Part shown: piece after piece, positions 37,671 through 46,563 of the stretch
Numbering within the stretch: position 1 is the first letter of the stretch
How the letters are laid out: every line of letters starts with the position of its first letter
NCBI RefSeq assembly: GCF_003367195.1
Contig: NZ_QRGO01000001.1
Location: 1,598,501 to 1,662,500 of the forward strand
From: Undibacter mobilis
GTDB lineage: Bacteria; Pseudomonadota; Alphaproteobacteria; Rhizobiales; Xanthobacteraceae
Direction: 5' to 3'
DNA: 64,000 nt
Notes under the pieces: generated by a model
Databases searched by the model: none
What the model saw: the letters and a program-made list of their open reading frames with translations, nothing else
Told to the model about the DNA's origin: nothing
Translations under genes and position numbers: made by a program

Positions 37671-39212
37671 CTACCCTCGCATCGCCTGGCTGGTTTCCTC
37701 GGCGGCATCGAGCGCCTGGGCGAGGCGCTTTTCCTCACCGTAGTAGCGCGCGCGGTCCCAGAAGCGCGGCCGGCCGATGCCGGTCGAGCGGTGGCGGCCG
37801 ATGATGTTGCCGTCGGCGTCTTCGCCCGTCATCTCGTAGAGGAACAGGTCCTGGGTGATGATGACATCGCCTTCGAGCCCCATTACCTCGGTAATGTGGG
37901 TGATGCGGCGTGAGCCGTCGCGCAGACGCGCGGCCTGAACTACGACGTCCACCGAGGCGACGATCATCTCGCGGATGGTCCTGGACGGCAGCGAGAAGCC
38001 GCCCATGGTGATCATCGATTCGAGACGCGACAGGGCTTCACGCGGATTGTTGGCGTGCAGGGTACCCATCGAGCCGTCATGGCCGGTGTTCATGGCCTGC
38101 AGCAGGTCGAATGCTTCCGGACCGCGGACTTCGCCGACGATGATGCGTTCCGGGCGCATACGCAGACAGTTGCGCACCAGTTCGCGCATGGTCACCTGAC
38201 CTTCGCCTTCGAGATTGGCCGGGCGGGTTTCCAGGCGCACCACGTGCGGCTGCTGCAGCTGAAGTTCGGCGGCATCTTCGCAGGTGATGATCCGTTCATC
38301 GGCGTCGATAAACTGCGTCAGACAGTTGAGCAGTGTGGTTTTGCCGGAGCCGGTGCCACCCGACACCAGCGTGTTGACGCGGGCGCGACCGATAATGCGC
38401 AGGATTTCCGCGCCCTGTTCGGTGATCGAGCCGAACTTGACGAGCTGATCGAGCGTCAGCTTGTCCTTCTTGAACTTACGGATGGTGAGCGCAGGACCGT
38501 CGATGGAGAGCGGCGGCACGATGGCGTTGACGCGCGAGCCGTCCGGCAAGCGCGCGTCGCAGATTGGCGAGGCTTCGTCGACGCGGCGGCCGACCTGGCT
38601 GACGATGCGCTGACAGATATTGAGAAGCTGCTGGTTGTCGCGGAAGCGGATGCCGGTGCGCTGAATCTTACCTTTGACTTCGATGTAGACCGTGCCGGAG
38701 CCGTTCACCATGATGTCGGCGATGTCATCGCGCGCGAGCAGAGGCTCAAGCGGGCCGAAGCCCAGCACGTCGTTGCAGATGTCGTCGAGCAGTTCTTCCT
38801 GCTCCGAGATCGACATCACGATGTTCTTGATCGAGATGATCTCGTTGACGATGTCGCGGATTTCTTCTCGCGCGGATTCGGCGTCGAGGCGCGCGAGCTG
38901 CGCCAGATCGATGGCCTCGATCAGCGCGCCGAAGATCGTACCCTTGGTGACGTAATAGGCCTCCGAGCGGCGGGAATCGACCGCCGGCATATTGACGGCG
39001 GCTTGTCGCCGCTCCGGCGTCGGCGCCGGCACCAGCGGTGCGCCAAGGCCGTCGGAAGGAAACGGTGTGCGGCCGCTCTCGATGGGCGCCGTCGGCGGTG
39101 ATGCAATAGGAGCGGGCGCCGAGGCGACGGCCGGCGCAGGCGCATGCGGCGCCGGCTGCATGGCCGGGGCTGGGCTGCGAATATCGGTGGTGGCGCCACG
39201 CTTACCGAACAC
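37671..39212 (-). CDS. cpaF: CpaF/TadA-family pilus assembly ATPase
   Basis: 513 residues. A Pro/Ala-rich disordered N-terminus (1-75) leads into the secretion ATPase fold. Walker A is [13 protein letters not shown] (Lys291), the Asp box [15 protein letters not shown] follows, and the [20 protein letters not shown] region holds the Walker B and His box. It hydrolyses ATP to polymerise or retract Flp pilin. Transcribed after cpaE with a 46 bp gap, then tadB-tadC in tight coupling. Confidence 0.96.
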   Translation of the reverse strand: MFGKRGATTDIRSPAPAMQPAPHAPAPAVASAPAPIASPPTAPIESGRTPFPSDGLGAPLVPAPTPERRQAAVNMPAVDSRRSEAYYVTKGTIFGALIEAIDLAQLARLDAESAREEIRDIVNEIISIKNIVMSISEQEELLDDICNDVLGFGPLEPLLARDDIADIMVNGSGTVYIEVKGKIQRTGIRFRDNQQLLNICQRIVSQVGRRVDEASPICDARLPDGSRVNAIVPPLSIDGPALTIRKFKKDKLTLDQLVKFGSITEQGAEILRIIGRARVNTLVSGGTGSGKTTLLNCLTQFIDADERIITCEDAAELQLQQPHVVRLETRPANLEGEGQVTMRELVRNCLRMRPERIIVGEVRGPEAFDLLQAMNTGHDGSMGTLHANNPREALSRLESMITMGGFSLPSRTIREMIVASVDVVVQAARLRDGSRRITHITEVMGLEGDVIITQDLFLYEMTGEDADGNIIGRHRSTGIGRPRFWDRARYYGEEKRLAQALDAAEETSQAMRG

Positions 39213-39258
39213 GTCGACTTACTCCGGACACTTCAAAGCCATTCAGCAACGCGCGGGT

Positions 39259-40539
39259 CTATCCCGCGCGCTTGAGCAATTTACCGAGCAGGCTCTGGCG
39301 GCCGCGCTTGGCTTCGGCACGGCCGGTAAGGACCTGCGCCATCTGGCGGAACAGGTCCGCCGTTTTGTGATTGGCCGCTACTTCCGCGATCATCTGGCCG
39401 TTATTGGCGGCCGTACCGAAGAGTTGCGGCTCGAAGGGAATGACGGTCAGCGGCTGGTCTTCCAGCGCCTTGGCAAAATCGGCCGGCGCGATCTCTGGCC
39501 GTTTCGGCACGCCGATCTGGTTCAGGCAATAGTGCGGCGGATGGTCGTTCGGCCGCGCCGCGCGCAGCAGATCGACCATGTTCTTGGCATTGCGTAGATT
39601 GGCAAGATCAGGCCCAGCGACGATGAGGATCTCGTCGGCGCTGATCAGCAGCCGTCGCGTCCAGCCCGACCAGATATGCGGCACGTCAAGCACGACGCAG
39701 GGGATCGACGCGCGCATGGAGTCGAGAATGGCGTCGAAGGCCTCGGCGCCGAAGTCGTAGACCCGATCGAGCGTCGCCGGCGCCGCCAGCAGGCTCAAAT
39801 GATCGGTGCATTTCGACAGCAGGCGATCGACGAAGGCGGTATCGATACGGTCCGGCGAGAACACCGCATCGGCGATGCCCTGCGGCGGGTCCTGATTGTA
39901 GTCGAGGCCGGCGGTACCGAAAGCGAGGTCGAGATCGGTAACCACGCTGTCTAGATTGAGATCGCGTGCGATTGCCCAGGCGATGTTGTGGGCCACGGTG
40001 GAGGCGCCGACGCCGCCTTTGGCGCCGACGACGGCGATGATGCGACCGACCGGCTTGGCCTCCGGCGAATGGAACAGACCGCACACCGAGCGCACCACGT
40101 CCAGCGTCGAGACCGGGGCGATCAGATAGTCGCTGACGCCGCGCCGCGTCAGCTCGCGATACAGCGTCACGTCATTGATGCGGCCAATGACGATCACGCG
40201 CGTGCCGGCGTCGCACACTTCGGCAAGTTGATCGAGGCGGCCGATAATGGCATCGCCCCGGCCGTCGGCTTCGATGATGATGACGTTCGGCGTCGGCGAC
40301 ATGCGATAGGCTTCGACCGCCGCCGCGGCGCCGCCCATCTGGATTTTGACATGGGCCTTGGCGAGGCGCCGGTCTTCGCCCGCCGACTGCACGGCGGCCG
40401 CGGTCTCCACGGTGTCGCAAAAGGCCTGCACCGACACGCGCGGCGCCGGCGCGATATGCTCGTCAGACGGCAAAGCCGTGGGAGCCGCCGTCTGGCTGCC
40501 GTCCTGAGGCTGGCCGAGCAGATGCGCGTTCTTGATCAT
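39259..40539 (-). CDS. cpaE: CpaE/TadZ-like pilus localisation ATPase
   Basis: 426 residues. A receiver-like N-terminal region (VIIIEADGRGDAIIGRLDQL, then GVSDYLIAPVSTLDVV) has no obvious phospho-acceptor pattern. The ParA/MinD-type ATPase follows with the loop GAKGGVGASTVAHN (172-185). The Walker Lys that follows the last Gly is Ala here, while the deviant Lys (KGG) is kept, as is common in TadZ. It is thought to place the pilus machine at a pole. The start overlaps the cpaD stop by 4 bp. Confidence 0.93.
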   Translation of the reverse strand: MIKNAHLLGQPQDGSQTAAPTALPSDEHIAPAPRVSVQAFCDTVETAAAVQSAGEDRRLAKAHVKIQMGGAAAAVEAYRMSPTPNVIIIEADGRGDAIIGRLDQLAEVCDAGTRVIVIGRINDVTLYRELTRRGVSDYLIAPVSTLDVVRSVCGLFHSPEAKPVGRIIAVVGAKGGVGASTVAHNIAWAIARDLNLDSVVTDLDLAFGTAGLDYNQDPPQGIADAVFSPDRIDTAFVDRLLSKCTDHLSLLAAPATLDRVYDFGAEAFDAILDSMRASIPCVVLDVPHIWSGWTRRLLISADEILIVAGPDLANLRNAKNMVDLLRAARPNDHPPHYCLNQIGVPKRPEIAPADFAKALEDQPLTVIPFEPQLFGTAANNGQMIAEVAANHKTADLFRQMAQVLTGRAEAKRGRQSLLGKLLKRAG

Positions 40540-41279
40540 TTTCCGATATCGCTGATTTTGCCGCTGTCGAAGCCACTGGAGGAGTTCTGGTAGGAGCCGC
40601 TCGGATTTTCACCCTTGCGATACTTGTCCAGTGCGACCGAGCGGCGCGCCGCATAAGCCGGCTGCTCGCCGCGCGGCTGCACGAGGTCAGCCGGGTTGTC
40701 GACCATCGACGCCAGATTGCGTTGTGCGGCGCAGCCGAAATTCCAGAACGGCCGGTTCTGCATGTAGTGCTTGTCACTTGCACCGAGGTCTTCGGGCCAC
40801 TGACCGCAGGGGCCGGCTTCGGCGACCATCTTGGTGTATTCGATCTTGATCGAGACCAGCGATGCCGGCTCCGGCCGATACGTCCGGACATAGACGGCTT
40901 TCCCCGGCACGCCCGACGCCGCGAAGATCGAATGAATTTCGCGCAGGGAATCGGCGGCGGCGCGGTCGGCCTGGCTGCCGCGCGGCACCTGCACGACGAT
41001 GCCGCTATTGGCCTCGCGCTTCCACCACTGGGCGAAGGCCAGCACGTCGGCGCGTTGCGCCGGCGTCAGGCCGCCGCGGTTGCGGCCGAGAAACACGTCG
41101 ACCTGCCGCGCGCCTTCGCGCACCGTGATCGGGTGGCGATCGCGATAGTCGAATGGGTAATCGTTCTTCGCCGTCTGGGTCTGGTAACAGCCCCCAAGCA
41201 CGCTGGTGAGCGCCGCCGCGGCGAGCAGACGCAACGCCACCTGGCGGCGCCGGCTTGTATGGTTTCGCGAACTCGTCAT
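40536..41279 (-). CDS. cpaD: CpaD-family pilus assembly lipoprotein
   Basis: About 247 residues. A signal peptide ends in the lipobox VLGGC, and the mature protein has the CpaD-like HPITVREGARQVDVFLGRNR and FNFGCAAQRNLASMVDNPAD-type segments. CpaD is a small outer-membrane-associated partner of the CpaC secretin. The ATG at 41279 has GGAG nine bases upstream; a TTG at 41300 is less likely. It follows cpaC by 17 bp and overlaps cpaE by 4 bp. Confidence 0.9.
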   Translation of the reverse strand: MTSSRNHTSRRRQVALRLLAAAALTSVLGGCYQTQTAKNDYPFDYRDRHPITVREGARQVDVFLGRNRGGLTPAQRADVLAFAQWWKREANSGIVVQVPRGSQADRAAADSLREIHSIFAASGVPGKAVYVRTYRPEPASLVSIKIEYTKMVAEAGPCGQWPEDLGASDKHYMQNRPFWNFGCAAQRNLASMVDNPADLVQPRGEQPAYAARRSVALDKYRKGENPSGSYQNSSSGFDSGKISDIGK

Positions 41280-41296
41280 GGCATCGTCTCCGCCGC

Positions 41297-42745
41297 TCAA
41301 TCGAGAATGAACCCGTATTTGCTCTGGGTCGCGCCGACCGGCGCCGGGCCTGCCTGGGGTGCGTTACCGTAAATCCGGTTCAGCCGGCCCAGCAGCACGG
41401 ACGAGGGATCGCTTGGATCGGCAAATCCGTCATCGGGCCGGGACAACTGTTTCTGCGCCACCGCGCGGACCACGTAAGGCGTCACGATGACGACCAGTTC
41501 GGTCTGGTTGTTGACGTAGTCACGGCTCTTGAACAGCGCGCCGAGGATCGGCAGTTGCATCAGGCCGGGAACGCCGTTGATCTGCTGCTTGGTTTTTTCC
41601 TGGATCATGCCGGCCAGCGCCAGCGAGCCGCCCGACGGAATTTCCACGGTGGTCTCGGCGCGGCGGGTCGAAATCGACGGTACGGTCAGCGTTGACTGCG
41701 ATCCGGCCACCGTCAGCGTCATCGCATTGTCGGTTGACAGATCGGACACTTCCGTCATCACCTTCAGGCTGATGCGGCCTTCCGACAACACGATTGGCGT
41801 AAAGACGAGGCCGACGCCGAACTTCTTGAATTCGATCTGCGGCTGACAGGTCGGCGGCGACTTGGTCGTATCGCAGGACAAGCCGGACGGAATGGGGAAT
41901 TCGCCGCCGGCGACGAAGCTGGCGGTTTCACCGGAAATGGCGGTCAGGTTCGGTTCGGCAAGCGTGCGCAGCACGCCGGCGCGATCCATCGCACGCAAGG
42001 TCGCGGTGACGTTCTTGGCGCTGCCGCCGAAGGCCGTGTTACTGAGAGCCTGTCCGCTGGCCGAGAACGGGTTCTGCGTGTTCAGGTTAACGACGGCACT
42101 GCCGTAATTGAAAGTGCCCGACAAATCGATGCCGAGCTGCTTGATGACGTCGCGGCGGACTTCGGCGACTGTGACCTTGAGCATGACCTGGTCGCGGCCG
42201 CGCACGGTGATGCCATTGACGACCTTGGTGCCGTCGCCAACGAGCCGCGAGGCAAGATCGTAGGCCTGCTGCGATTCCGCGGTGCTCGAAGCCGAACCCG
42301 ACAGCATGATGCCTTCGCCGACGCCCTCGATGCGGATATCGGCTTCCGGAATGCTCTGTTTGAGCGCGGCGCGCAGACCATTGAGATCGCGGGTCACGGC
42401 GATGTCGAAGCCGGCAATCTGCTTGCCGGCGGCGTCGAAGAAGAAAATGTTGGTCTGGCCGATCTTGACGCCGATCATGTAGACGCGGCGCGATGTCCGC
42501 ACCACCGCATTGGCGATGGTCGGGTCGGCAACGAGCACATCCTTGATGTCGGCCGGCAGGTCGATGGCCACCGACTTGCCGATGCCGAGCGGGATGAAGC
42601 GCGACGTTGCCTCGCTGGCGGCCACCTGGATCACCGGCACGCCGATGCCGGCATCGGCCGCGCGCAGCGGCGTCGGGCCGGTCAATGCCGCGGTCGCGAG
42701 CAGCATGGCCAGAAGGCCGGACCGGATCGGCTTTTGTCTCAGCAT
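41297..42745 (-). CDS. cpaC: CpaC-type secretin
   Basis: About 482 residues. A signal peptide is followed by the pilus N-terminal domain (FIPLGIGKSVAIDLPADIKD) and a BON-like region (IRIEGVGEGIMLSGSASSTA). The secretin domain has LAEPNLTAISGETASFVAGG and VPGLMQLPILGALFKSRDYV. It forms the outer-membrane pore for the Flp pilus. The ATG at 42745 with GGAG eight bases upstream was chosen; an ATG at 42799 overlapping the cpaB stop (ATGA) would add 18 residues and is a real alternative. Confidence 0.94.
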   Translation of the reverse strand: MLRQKPIRSGLLAMLLATAALTGPTPLRAADAGIGVPVIQVAASEATSRFIPLGIGKSVAIDLPADIKDVLVADPTIANAVVRTSRRVYMIGVKIGQTNIFFFDAAGKQIAGFDIAVTRDLNGLRAALKQSIPEADIRIEGVGEGIMLSGSASSTAESQQAYDLASRLVGDGTKVVNGITVRGRDQVMLKVTVAEVRRDVIKQLGIDLSGTFNYGSAVVNLNTQNPFSASGQALSNTAFGGSAKNVTATLRAMDRAGVLRTLAEPNLTAISGETASFVAGGEFPIPSGLSCDTTKSPPTCQPQIEFKKFGVGLVFTPIVLSEGRISLKVMTEVSDLSTDNAMTLTVAGSQSTLTVPSISTRRAETTVEIPSGGSLALAGMIQEKTKQQINGVPGLMQLPILGALFKSRDYVNNQTELVVIVTPYVVRAVAQKQLSRPDDGFADPSDPSSVLLGRLNRIYGNAPQAGPAPVGATQSKYGFILD

Positions 42746-42795
42746 GCTGAGGTCTCCGAGACTGTTCGCGGCAAGGCTTTTTGCGTCGAGACCGA

Positions 42796-43584
42796 TCATC
42801 GCGGCGTGCTCACGGTTGAAACGCCAAAGCGGACGATGTTGATGCCGTTGCCACGGGGCGTTTCGATCGGGGCGTCCTGCTTCTCGGCGTCAGTGATGCT
42901 GCGCAGCGCCAGAGACAGCGTGCCGCGCTTCTGCGACAGCGCCAGAACCTCCGCCTGGGCCGGCGCAAGCTCAAGCGTTGCGGTCTTGCCCATGACGACC
43001 TTCTGGCCGCCCTTCTCTTCGACATTCTGGTCGATGGCCAGAACGCGGACATTGCTGAGCACGACCTCGCTGACATGTGCTTCAACGCCGGTGGCCTTTT
43101 CGGCCTCCAGATCGCGGCGCGTCAGCAGCACGTCGACCCGGTCGTTCGGCAGGATGAAGCCGCCAGCGGAGGTTTCCGGCGAAATCTGCGTTGAAACCGC
43201 GCGCATGCCCGGCGGCAGAATCGCGGCCATGAAGCCGGATCCCTTTGCATTTACCAGCTTGGCCTCGCGGATCGGCTCGCCGGCAACGAAGGGGTAGCGT
43301 GCAATCTGTCCCGACAGGTCTTCAAGCGCGTTCGGCCGGTCGCTTTTGCGGATGAAGTTGCCCGTGGAGGCTTCCTTGGGCCAGGTCTGCCAAGCCATTT
43401 CACCGGCGTTGAGGGTTTGCCCCATGCCGATATTGTTCTTGGCGACGAGAATATCGACGGTTTCCGCCTTGGCGACGACGGGAGCGGGTGCTTCCGGCGG
43501 CTTTTCGCTGCGGCCGGCGAGCATAGCCGCGACGCCGCCGGCGGCGATCGCGACCGTCAAGACAACAAGGCGCGCGGCTTTCAT
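42796..43584 (-). CDS. cpaB: CpaB-family pilus assembly protein
   Basis: 262 residues. One N-terminal membrane helix (ARLVVLTVAIAAGGVAAMLA) precedes the SAF domain (VDILVAKNNIGMGQTLNAGE) and a RcpC-type region (ISPETSAGGFILPNDRVDVLL). CpaB/RcpC works with the secretin in the periplasm. The start is chosen at the helix; an upstream extension lacks signal logic. It heads the leftward block cpaB-cpaC-cpaD-cpaE-cpaF-tadB-tadC, and a TTAACCAT site lies about 100 bp upstream. Confidence 0.93.
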   Translation of the reverse strand: MKAARLVVLTVAIAAGGVAAMLAGRSEKPPEAPAPVVAKAETVDILVAKNNIGMGQTLNAGEMAWQTWPKEASTGNFIRKSDRPNALEDLSGQIARYPFVAGEPIREAKLVNAKGSGFMAAILPPGMRAVSTQISPETSAGGFILPNDRVDVLLTRRDLEAEKATGVEAHVSEVVLSNVRVLAIDQNVEEKGGQKVVMGKTATLELAPAQAEVLALSQKRGTLSLALRSITDAEKQDAPIETPRGNGINIVRFGVSTVSTPR

Positions 43585-43684
43585 ACGCTCACTCTCACCG
43601 ATACCGACGGCAACAATGCCGTCAAAACCCACATGGCGGCCGAAGCGGTCGCCTGCATGGATTTGACCAGCTAAAGGTCAAGGC

Positions 43685-43692
43685 ATGGTTAA
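43685..43692 (-). promoter_or_regulatory. CtrA-type half-site upstream of cpaB
   Basis: ATGGTTAA on the plus strand, i.e. TTAACCAT toward cpaB. A TTGACC element (minus strand, 43676-43681) lies four bases downstream and could be a -35 box, although no good -10 follows at 17 bp. The remaining intergenic sequence between cpaB and cpaA (43585-43804) holds only a 7-bp GC hairpin at 43761-43776. Confidence 0.4.
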
Positions 43693-43804
43693 GGAGAGGT
43701 GAGTAAGTCGAGTTAATAAACACTTTCCGCGCGGGTTCCGCCGTTGAAAATCACTCACCCGCGCCGGAGCCGGCGCGCCTGGCGTTCCAAACGACGATGA
43801 GTTG

Positions 43805-44314
43805 TTAGTTAAAAGCGCCTGGCATCCAGCCGGTCTTCGGATAGACGATGAGCGCGGCCGCGGCGAGTGCGATGCCGTAAGGCACGCCGCCACCAGTTTC
43901 ATGCAGGCGCATGATCCAGCTCTGGCGCGCCAGCGGCGCGGGCAAAGGCAGCTTGCGGAACTGGATCAGGAAGAGCGTGAGCGCGCCACCGAAGATCGAG
44001 GCATAGACCACGTAGTCGAGCAGGTGATCGAAGCCGAACCACAAGGCGGTTGCCGCCACCAGTTTGGCGTCGCCGCCGCCGATCCAGCCCTGCGCGAAAA
44101 AGATGAAGCCAACGGTGAGGACGATCGCCGCCGCGGCTGCATGCATGCCGATTGTCTGCAGCGGCATGCCCGTGACAATCGCCAGTGCGAAGAAGCCGGC
44201 GCCCAGCGCCAGCGACAGCCGGTTGGAGATGGTCATGGTCAAGAGGTCGCTGGAGGCGGCGAAGGCCATCAGCGCGGGAAACAAAACGAGCCTGACCACA
44301 TCGAGCGCCGTCAT
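43805..44314 (-). CDS. cpaA: Prepilin peptidase CpaA/TadV (A24 family)
   Basis: 169 residues with about five or six membrane helices. The two catalytic aspartates of A24 peptidases are Asp23 (AASSDLLTMTISN) and Asp82 in GGGDAKL. It is the short form without the N-terminal methylase cytosolic domain, as in Tad loci. It should cleave the Flp prepilin and the TadE/TadG pseudopilins. It follows flp on the same strand and precedes cpaB by 220 bp; the gap probably holds the cpaB promoter. Confidence 0.92.
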   Translation of the reverse strand: MTALDVVRLVLFPALMAFAASSDLLTMTISNRLSLALGAGFFALAIVTGMPLQTIGMHAAAAAIVLTVGFIFFAQGWIGGGDAKLVAATALWFGFDHLLDYVVYASIFGGALTLFLIQFRKLPLPAPLARQSWIMRLHETGGGVPYGIALAAAALIVYPKTGWMPGAFN

Positions 44315-44437
44315 CGGGCATTCCTTTGGCTTGTCTGTGGCAGGACCGCGCGCTTTGCGTTCCGCCGACGCGGTGCGACGTTACGGCCGAGATGTTTGAG
44401 GTTCGGTTAGCGCCATGCGCGCAATTTGCGCCTCGCC

Positions 44438-44469
44438 AAAACAAAAGGCTCCGGCCATGTGCCGGAGCC
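44438..44469 (-). terminator. Rho-independent terminator of the flp pilin gene
   Basis: On the minus strand, a 9-bp stem GGCTCCGGC/GCCGGAGCC with a five-base loop is followed by TTTTGTTTT. It lies 26 bp after the pilin stop. Such a terminator would let short flp transcripts accumulate above those of cpaA downstream. Confidence 0.85.
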
Positions 44470-44495
44470 CTTCGTCATATCGCGTCGAGACCCGA

Positions 44496-44660
44496 TTACT
44501 TGAGCTGGGTCGAGATGCTGTTGAACGAGGTGTTCAGCTTGGTGCCGAGGCCGTTCACGACCGCGATGATCGCGACCGAAATGCCCGCGGCGATGAGGCC
44601 GTACTCGATGGCGGTGGCGCCCGAGTCGTCCTTCATGAAACGCACGAACAGGTTTTTCAT
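44496..44660 (-). CDS. flp: Flp-family type IVb pilin
   Basis: 54 residues: a short basic leader, then the prepilin cleavage site DDSG/ATAIEY with Glu at +5 and Tyr at +6, and one hydrophobic helix (GLIAAGISVAIIAVVNGLG), the hallmark of Flp pilins. CpaA next door should process it. The ATG at 44660 is chosen because GGAG lies nine bases upstream and the leader is then of normal size. It ends at a strong terminator and is headed by a candidate promoter with TTAACCAT sites, so it is probably expressed apart from the machine genes. Confidence 0.95.
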   Translation of the reverse strand: MKNLFVRFMKDDSGATAIEYGLIAAGISVAIIAVVNGLGTKLNTSFNSISTQLK

Positions 44661-44807
44661 CGAAAGCTCCATAAGAGATCCACGTGGCTGTCTGAGCAGA
44701 CCGGCCTGCCGGTTTGGCGTACGGCTGTTCCGGTCAAGCGCAAGACTACGAGGGAGGTCTTGCGGCAGTCTTAATCTGGTTGAAGAAAATCCGGGGCATT
44801 TCATGCA

Positions 44808-44837
44808 ATTATACTGTGGTTAACAGGTAGTAACCAA
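44808..44837 (-). promoter_or_regulatory. Candidate flp promoter
   Basis: On the minus strand: a perfect TATAAT (-10, at 44808-44813) and TTGGTT (-35, at 44832-44837) with an 18-bp spacer. The spacer itself contains TTAACCA (44817-44823), a near CtrA half-site. The start would be near 44801, giving a leader of about 140 bases before the pilin ATG. Confidence 0.4.
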
Positions 44838-44846
44838 ATGAATAGC

Positions 44847-44854
44847 ATGGTTAA
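44847..44854 (-). promoter_or_regulatory. CtrA-type half-site upstream of the flp promoter
   Basis: ATGGTTAA on the plus strand, which reads TTAACCAT toward flp. It ends about 10 bp upstream of the -35 element, a typical activator position. Confidence 0.45.
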
Positions 44855-45350
44855 TTGATTATAACTAAAGTATTTATAGAAGATCGACGTTTGTATTTTT
44901 CTTGAATACGGTTTTAGCCGCAGAGTTTCGCCTATTATTGGCTAAATAACGCGATAAATTCTGTCGCTACTGAAGTATATCAATACTGCGGTCGATACCG
45001 GCGCGCGTCGCATGATTACCGCGCAGGGCCAGGCTCTTCCATTCAGCGCAGCAATTTCACCGGGCGTTAACTCCGCGCGCCGGGTGGCAAATGCGGGGCA
45101 CTCGTTGGTGCGCCGAGAGCATGGTGAATGGATATTATTCTGTCGCTCTCGCCAGCATCATCCGGCCGCTGATCGTGGCGGCTCGTCGAACTTCGCCGGC
45201 GGCCAGATGGTCTGACCGGCGACTGGGGGCTGCACGTCGGCCACCAGCCAGCCTTTGCACTTCGTTCACCAATTTGCAGTCAACTGAAGCCGTTGCCGCG
45301 GGCGTGTATGGCCGCGCGGCCTTGTGTGTTGCGTAGCGTTGGAGAGTGCG

Positions 45351-45842
45351 ATGTCGGCCGCGTCCCCCCGTCCCAGACGGCTGCCTGTGGTTTTGGCCGG
45401 CCTGATGATCGCAATGTCTCTCCAGGCGGCTCATGCCGAAACGATTTCGGTCTCGGTCGACGAGGCCCGCATCATGAAGCTGCCGGACAGCGTCGCCACC
45501 ATCGTTATCGGTAACCCGCTGATCGCCGACGCCACATTGCAGGCCGGCGGCGTGCTCGTTCTCACCGGCAAGGGCTTCGGTTCCACCAACATGCTGGCGC
45601 TCAACCGCGCCGGAAAGACGGTGCTGGATACCACGGTACAGGTCGTCGGTCCGACTAAATCCGATCTCGTCGTCGTCTATAAGGGTGTCGAACGCGAGTC
45701 CTACAGCTGCGCGCCGGAATGTGAGAAGCGCCTGACGCTTGGCGACTCCACGAGCTACTTCACCAATATCATGGCGCAGTCCGGCGCCCGCATCGGCGGC
45801 GCGGGTGGCGGCGGCGGCGGCGGCGCCCCGGCCGGACGCTGA
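45351..45842 (+). CDS. Stand-alone CpaC N-domain (pilus_N) protein
   Basis: 163 residues. A signal peptide (RRLPVVLAGLMIAMSLQAAHA) is followed by one domain resembling the N-terminal domain of CpaC secretins: SVDEARIMKLPDSVATIVIG, then NPLIADATLQAGGVLVLTGK and GFGSTNMLALNRAGKTVLD. There is no secretin domain. The tail has a Cys pair (SCAPECEK) and a Gly-rich end (GAGGGGGGGAP). GGAG lies six bases before the ATG. It is next to the pseudopilin genes; a periplasmic partner of the secretin or a regulator of its assembly is inference. Confidence 0.85.
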   Translation: MSAASPRPRRLPVVLAGLMIAMSLQAAHAETISVSVDEARIMKLPDSVATIVIGNPLIADATLQAGGVLVLTGKGFGSTNMLALNRAGKTVLDTTVQVVGPTKSDLVVVYKGVERESYSCAPECEKRLTLGDSTSYFTNIMAQSGARIGGAGGGGGGGAPAGR

Positions 45843-45978
45843 TCGCGGGCGACCCGGCGCAACAGGGTTAGTGTCGGCCTAACGTGATCTCCGGCTATTT
45901 CGCCAACGCCCGCAAGAAATCAAAAACACCATTTCGCTATAAGAGAGATGGTTGGGTGATGCGGGCTGGAACCCGAAC

Positions 45979-46563
45979 ATGTTGAACAGGATCAAGAATG
46001 TCATTGGGGAACGCTGCGGCGCGTTAAAGCGCAGCAGGCTCGGTCGGCGTTTCATCAAGCAGCAGGATGGCGCCGCGGCGGTCGAGTTCGCGCTGGTTGC
46101 AACGCCGTTTCTGGCGCTCATCTTCGCCATTATCGAATCTGCGATGGTGTTCTTCGCCGGTCAGAGTCTCGAAGCCGCCACCGCCGCCGCGGCGCGACTG
46201 ATCCTGACCGGCCAGGCGCAGACAACCGGCTACAGCGCCAATGATTTCAAAACCCAGGTCTGCAATCGTGTCGCCAGCCTGTTCGACTGCAGCGGCGGCG
46301 TGTATGTCGACGTAAAGACCTACAGTAACTTCACCTCGGTCAGCAGCACGCCGCCGGTCACCAATGGCAAGCTCGATACGTCGAATATGACCTACACGCC
46401 GGGCGGTCCGGGCTGCATCGTCAAGGTCGCGATCTACTACCAGTGGCCGATCTACGTCTCCCTGCTCGGTAACAACCTGTCGAACCTCAACGGCAATAAA
46501 AGGCTTCTGGTGGCGACATCGGTGTTCCGAAACGAGCCCTATGGCGGGACGGGCGGATGTTGA
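45979..46563 (+). CDS. tadE: TadE-family pseudopilin
   Basis: About 194 residues. The TadE motif QQDGAAAVEFALVATPFLAL provides a prepilin-like site and helix. The rest is a soluble domain with a Cys pair (QVCNRVASLFDC) and a second (GGPGC...GGC at the end). It is a minor pseudopilin of the Tad machine, processed by CpaA. An upstream TTG (45952) is in frame but has no advantage. The stop overlaps the next pseudopilin start by 7 bp. Confidence 0.9.
   Translation: MLNRIKNVIGERCGALKRSRLGRRFIKQQDGAAAVEFALVATPFLALIFAIIESAMVFFAGQSLEAATAAAARLILTGQAQTTGYSANDFKTQVCNRVASLFDCSGGVYVDVKTYSNFTSVSSTPPVTNGKLDTSNMTYTPGGPGCIVKVAIYYQWPIYVSLLGNNLSNLNGNKRLLVATSVFRNEPYGGTGGC

Larger units (their letters stand above)
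44661..45350. other. AT-rich intergenic region between flp and the CpaC-N-like gene
   Basis: 690 bp with no credible gene. The stretch 44810-45000 is conspicuously AT-rich for this genome and holds the flp promoter elements. The part nearer 45350 returns to normal composition and contains only short ORFs without conserved features. The second TATAAT-like element on the minus strand (44858-44863) has no matching -35. It may also contain the rightward promoter for the pseudopilin genes, which I could not place. Confidence 0.6.

Noticed and set aside
43761..43776. GC hairpin between cpaA and cpaB as a terminator
   Set aside because: The 7-bp stem has no T run on either strand, so it was only mentioned and not called as a terminator.
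45012..45215. Short 67-codon frame in the flp intergenic region
   Set aside because: No ribosome site, no membrane or Cys pattern, and composition shifts within it; treated as non-coding.
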